Assembly (NCBI GenBank): GCA_004151065.3
Contig: NWUY0300012863.1
Span: forward strand, 81,153 to 91,560
Source: Larix sibirica
Lineage: Eukaryota; Streptophyta; Pinopsida; Pinales; Pinaceae
Length of the DNA stretch: 10,408 bases
Reading direction: 5' to 3'
In this document: one piece after another, positions 7,764-10,408 of the stretch
How the letters are laid out: every line of letters starts with the position of its first letter
Numbering within the stretch: position 1 is the stretch's first letter
Notes under the pieces: generated by a model
Database searches by the model: none
What the model saw: only the letters and a program-made list of their open reading frames with translations
What the model was told of the DNA's origin: nothing
Program-made: the position numbers and the translations under genes

Positions 7764-8181
7764 GGCACCATTTTGGACAAGTGTTTCCATTGAGGAAAGG
7801 GTTATGTTTCCAATTATAATACTAGTTTTTAACAAAGTTCCTCTAAGGAATCAATGCTTGAACTAGTGCTTTGACACCACATTGTGTACATTCACTCGAA
7901 TGGGTTTGTTATTCTCCCAAAGTAATCACCATGTACTTGTCCATGTTGAATAACCAACAATAATAAGAAAACATGCACATGTATACTACTATTCCTAGAC
8001 ATGCCAAGTTGAAATCAAGAATCATTAATGCATTAGGGAGCAACTTTTCAAACAATAAAAATCAACACTAGAGATTCGGTCCATTCAATAATAGTAGGAA
8101 GTGAAATACACAAAGGAAATCAATTGCCAATTTACCTTCAAACATTAGACATTCTTGTCAATTGCATCTTTACGTAACAAA
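7764..8181. repeat. Array copy 2 (27 bp shorter than copy 3)
   Basis: This 418-base copy is collinear with copies 3 and 4, but it lacks about 27 bases containing the duplicated 'ttgttgat...ttgttgattacatc' word. It reads 'ctattcctagacatgcc' at the corresponding point near 7990-8002. Confidence 0.9.
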
Positions 8182-8626
8182 GGCACCATTTTGGACGAGT
8201 GTTTCCATTGAGGAGTGGGTTATGTTTCCAATTATAATAAGAGATTTTAACAAAGTTCCTCTAAGGAATCAATGCTTGAACTAGTGCTTTGACACCACAT
8301 TGTGTACATTCACTCGATGGGGTTTGTTATGCTCCCAAAGTCCTCACCATGTACTTGTCCATGTTGAATAACCAACAATAATAAGAAAACATGCGCATGT
8401 ATACTACTATTCTTGTTGATACTTTTGTTGATTACATCTTGGACATGCCAAGTTGAAATCAAGAATCATTAATTCATATAGGGAACAACTTTTCAAACAA
8501 TAAAAATCAACACTAGAGATTCAATCCATTCAATAATAGTAGGAAGTGAAATACACGAAGGAAATCAATTGCCAATTTACCTCCAAACATTAGACATTCT
8601 TGTCAATTACATCTTTACGTAACAAA
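8182..8626. repeat. Array copy 3 (full length)
   Basis: This 445-base copy carries all segments found in any copy, so it serves as the reference unit. It includes the direct words 'ttgttgat' (twice near 8413-8432) and 'attcttg' (8409-8415 and 8596-8602), which are the probable deletion hot spots. Confidence 0.92.
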
Positions 8627-9046
8627 GGCACCATTTTGGACGAGTGTTTCCATTGAGAAGTGGGTTGTGTTTCCAATTATAATAGGAGTTTTTAACAAGT
8701 TCCTCTAAGGAATAAATGTTTGAACTAGTGCTTTGACATCATATTGTGTACATTAACTCGATGGGGTTTGTTATGCTCCCAAAGTCTTCACCATGTACTT
8801 GTCCATGTTGAATAACCAACAATAATAAGAAAACATGCACATGTATACTACTATTCTTGTTGATATTTTTGTTGATTACATCTTGGACACACCAAGTTGA
8901 AATCAAGAATCATTAATGTATATAGGGAGCAAATTTGCAAACAATAAAAATCTACACTAGAGATTCAGTGCATTCAATAATAGTAGGAAGTGAAATACAA
9001 AAAAAAAATCAATTGCCAATTTACCTCCAAACATTATACATTCTTG
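8627..9046. repeat. Array copy 4 (3' end truncated)
   Basis: This copy is collinear with copy 3 up to 'acattcttg' at 9046. It then leaves the repeat and enters unrelated sequence ('ctcaaatgccacc'). It includes a run of about ten A near 8999-9008, where copy 3 has a mixed 'cacgaaggaaa'. Confidence 0.9.
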
Positions 9047-9880
9047 CTCAAATGCCACCACTTCATTAGGGTTATAATGTAACAATAAGCTAAAGCAAAA
9101 TTGTGGGTTCACTCATTCAATTTTCAATAGCTATGCATAAAAAACCTAGCCTATATGTAAAAATAGATGTAAAGGAAAAATGATTTAGTCAATTCCTTCA
9201 CCTAACCTACTCACTAAGATGAGAGTCATACACAAATCAAGATCTCAATAGAAACACAATGTTGCATCGATTATGTAGTAGCCTTCCTAATCCACTTAAT
9301 AATGTAAGGCCTCCTTGTTAACCTACTCGTTGGGAATAAGGTTTTCAATCCTTATTAGCCCTAACTAGTCCAAGGTGGTCCCATTTAATTGTAACACATC
9401 AATCTTTGAATTGGATCTAATTATTGTTTTAATCCACCATTCTCACATTAACATGGGTATTCTAACCTTCAATTCTTTCATCTTCCTTGATTGCATAAGC
9501 TACAAGTGAATATGAGAATGTGGAATCAAAATGAAATGAAACCCATCTAATGTATCTAGTGCATATGAATATAATTGGTAAGCATTAAATGTGCATGTCA
9601 ATGAGGTGTCACTTTATTTCGAAAAATATTTTCTTCTCATGGTAATATCTCTATGCCATTAAAAATTAAATGAGTTAGATAAACGCTATGTGCCATGCAA
9701 CATGGGCCAGTTAGGTTATACTTTCCATATATTTAGCCTAACCCTCCCTCTCTCTTCTATAGAAACCAAGTTGAATATATTATTTGGGTTCAATTCTATT
9801 TCACAAGTTTTGAATTTGATTTTGAGTTCATAAAAGTTCGCCATTAGGTTCATCTATATACATATTTTCATAATATTACG
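9047..9880. other. AT-rich stretch with no recognisable gene
   Basis: No coding text or repeat of note was seen on either strand. Pyrimidine-rich tracts occur, for example 'ccctccctctctcttctatag' near 9742-9762. In plants such Y-patches can sit near promoters, but here the tract is more than 250 bases from the CpG-rich block and no start site can be argued. Confidence 0.5.
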
Positions 9881-9891
9881 TGTACATTTTT

Positions 9892-9948
9892 ATAATATAT
9901 TAAATATTATATATATATATATGTATATGTACATATTTAATATATTAT
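9892..9948. repeat. Perfect 16 bp inverted repeat around a TA-rich centre
   Basis: Bases 9892-9907 (ataatatattaaatat) are exactly complementary to 9933-9948. The 25-base spacer between them is mostly TA dinucleotides. Because the whole area is A/T only, such symmetry can arise from simple-sequence expansion; it may still form a cruciform or act as a melting region. Confidence 0.7.
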
Positions 9949-9984
9949 ATATATAATTAATAACATCAACTTATATAGTAATAT

Positions 9985-10182
9985 CATAATAAATATAATA
10001 TAATTATTAGGTAAGGTCTCGCGTAAGCTCTCTTACTTGTAATTTCATATAACCCTCTTTCAAGTAATTTGATATTTAATTTCGACGCTTGTGGAGATTT
10101 CTTCCGATCGGTGTTCAAGGTTTTTTGTTCATTTTCGCTCCTTTAAATCGGTTTTTCCCATATTCTTGGTTGTTTGCCGAAA
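9985..10182 (+). promoter_or_regulatory. Candidate promoter and 5' leader at a composition boundary
   Basis: TATA-like runs at about 9993-10007 are followed within some 20 bases by an abrupt switch to CpG-containing sequence starting at about 10020 ('ctcgcgtaagctc'). The segment 10085-10182 is T- and C-rich, as in plant 5' leaders, and an in-frame TAA at 10144-10146 precedes the ATG at 10183. Position and composition suggest a promoter with an untranslated leader, but no specific transcription-factor site is claimed. Confidence 0.28.
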
Positions 10183-10408
10183 ATGCTGTCTAGCTTAGCT
10201 CTGTCATCGGTGGTTTCTCCCTCCACTGGCCCTCCTCATCATTTGGTTGTTGAATTTCGTGAAAAGGGAAAGCGCCGGATTCTGACCAGTGCTCTGCTTA
10301 GTGGCGGCGAGCTCCCGTACGTGAAGCTTTGTTACAACATTTCTTCATGGCTAGCTCCTTGTTATATAATGGCAGAAGGTAGCAGTCGCGGCCCTGTTGG
10401 AAGGACTA
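10183..10408 (+). CDS. Possible 5' end of an unrecognised gene or element ORF (runs off the window)
   Basis: From an ATG at 10183 the frame stays open for 75 codons to the window edge. It begins MLSSLALSSVVSPSTGPP, continues VVEFREKGKRRILTSALLSG, and reaches an internal Met at residue 63 (ATG at 10369) followed by AEGSSRGPVGRT. The start is chosen because an in-frame stop lies at 10144. The Ser/Ala/Val-rich, acid-free first 23 residues would suit a plastid or mitochondrial targeting peptide. Alternatively the true start is the second Met and the first part is leader. A competing short frame, MASSLLYNGRR, at 10347-10382 would act as an upstream or overlapping ORF. G+C and CpG content are far above the rest of the window. 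I do not recognise the protein. It could be a genuine gene's first exon, an ORF of a young retroelement, or chance openness in GC-richer DNA. Confidence 0.4.
   Translation, partial: MLSSLALSSVVSPSTGPPHHLVVEFREKGKRRILTSALLSGGELPYVKLCYNISSWLAPCYIMAEGSSRGPVGRT

Larger units (their letters stand above)
7475..9046. repeat. Tandem array of four copies of a ~445 bp repeat
   Basis: The marker 'ggcaccattttggac' recurs at 7493, 7764, 8182 and 8627, giving spacings of 271, 418 and 445. The copies share long stretches in the same order, such as 'gttcctctaaggaat', 'ttgacaccacattgtgta', 'catgtacttgtccatg' and 'actagagattca'. Copies 3 and 4 agree at roughly 93% by hand; copy 1 is the most diverged. The spacing differences are explained by internal deletions in copies 1 and 2. 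No open frame is conserved across the copies: the minus-strand frame at 7595-7780 exists only in copy 1. Its function is unknown. It could be a small satellite-like array or the internal repeats of an unrecognised element. Confidence 0.93.

Noticed and set aside
7595-7780. Minus-strand frame of 61 codons in array copy 1
   Set aside because: The frame is not preserved in copies 2-4 of the same repeat, where the equivalent text ends after about 14 codons.
7475-9046. CRISPR-like or terminal-repeat interpretation of the recurring 'ggcaccattttggac' word
   Set aside because: The whole 445-base unit is repeated, not short repeats with unique spacers, so this is an ordinary tandem array. The copies are adjacent, so they are not a pair of LTRs around an element.
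1-10408. A defence, toxin-antitoxin or other novel multi-gene system
   Set aside because: The window shows no set of intact, co-oriented genes. All recognisable proteins are retroelement enzymes broken by stops and frameshifts, and only the partial frame at the right edge could be live.

Overview
The window looks like intergenic nuclear DNA from a large, repeat-rich plant genome. No intact gene lies wholly inside it. The evidence is an AT-rich, CpG-poor background, a decayed plant L1-type LINE whose ORF2 carries a C-terminal RNase H domain, a Ty3/gypsy integrase fossil, and tandem repeats of several hundred bases. The wording of the LINE protein reminds me of gymnosperm copies, but that host assignment is inference. 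No bacterial, organellar, CRISPR or RNA-gene signature was seen.

Layout. Bases 1-705 hold nothing recognisable. Bases 706-1010 (minus) carry a short coding-like fossil of unknown identity. Bases 1310-1660 may be a worn LTR-like segment. Bases 1976-2720 (minus) are the 3' part of a Ty3/gypsy pol gene: the integrase core, the GPY/F-like 'HWLGPY' module, several stops and frameshifts, and the first catalytic Asp changed to Asn. From about 2731 to 7312 (plus) lies a LINE. It has a poorly recognisable ORF1 or inter-ORF segment, then an almost full-length ORF2 (endonuclease, reverse transcriptase, cysteine/tryptophan-type zinc-binding-RT segment, RNase H), broken by many stops and frameshifts and lacking RT motif C. 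A hairpin-forming insertion of about 210 bp (5291-5508), MITE-like, interrupts the RT domain. It has two 80-base arms that match without any indel.

Bases 7475-9046 are a tandem array of four copies of a repeat of about 445 bp. Copies 1 and 2 are shortened by internal deletions. Bases 9047-9880 are unremarkable AT-rich sequence. A TA-rich inverted repeat follows at 9892-9948.

From about 10020 to the window end the composition changes sharply: 19 CpG dinucleotides in about 390 bases, against 6 in the preceding 970. A reading frame opens at 10183 and runs off the window edge after 75 codons without a stop. This is the only place where a living gene, or the 5' part of a young element, could begin.

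The parts do not work together as a system. They are layered insertions of different ages: the hairpin element inside the LINE, the LINE next to an oppositely oriented gypsy fragment, and a tandem array beyond the LINE 3' end.
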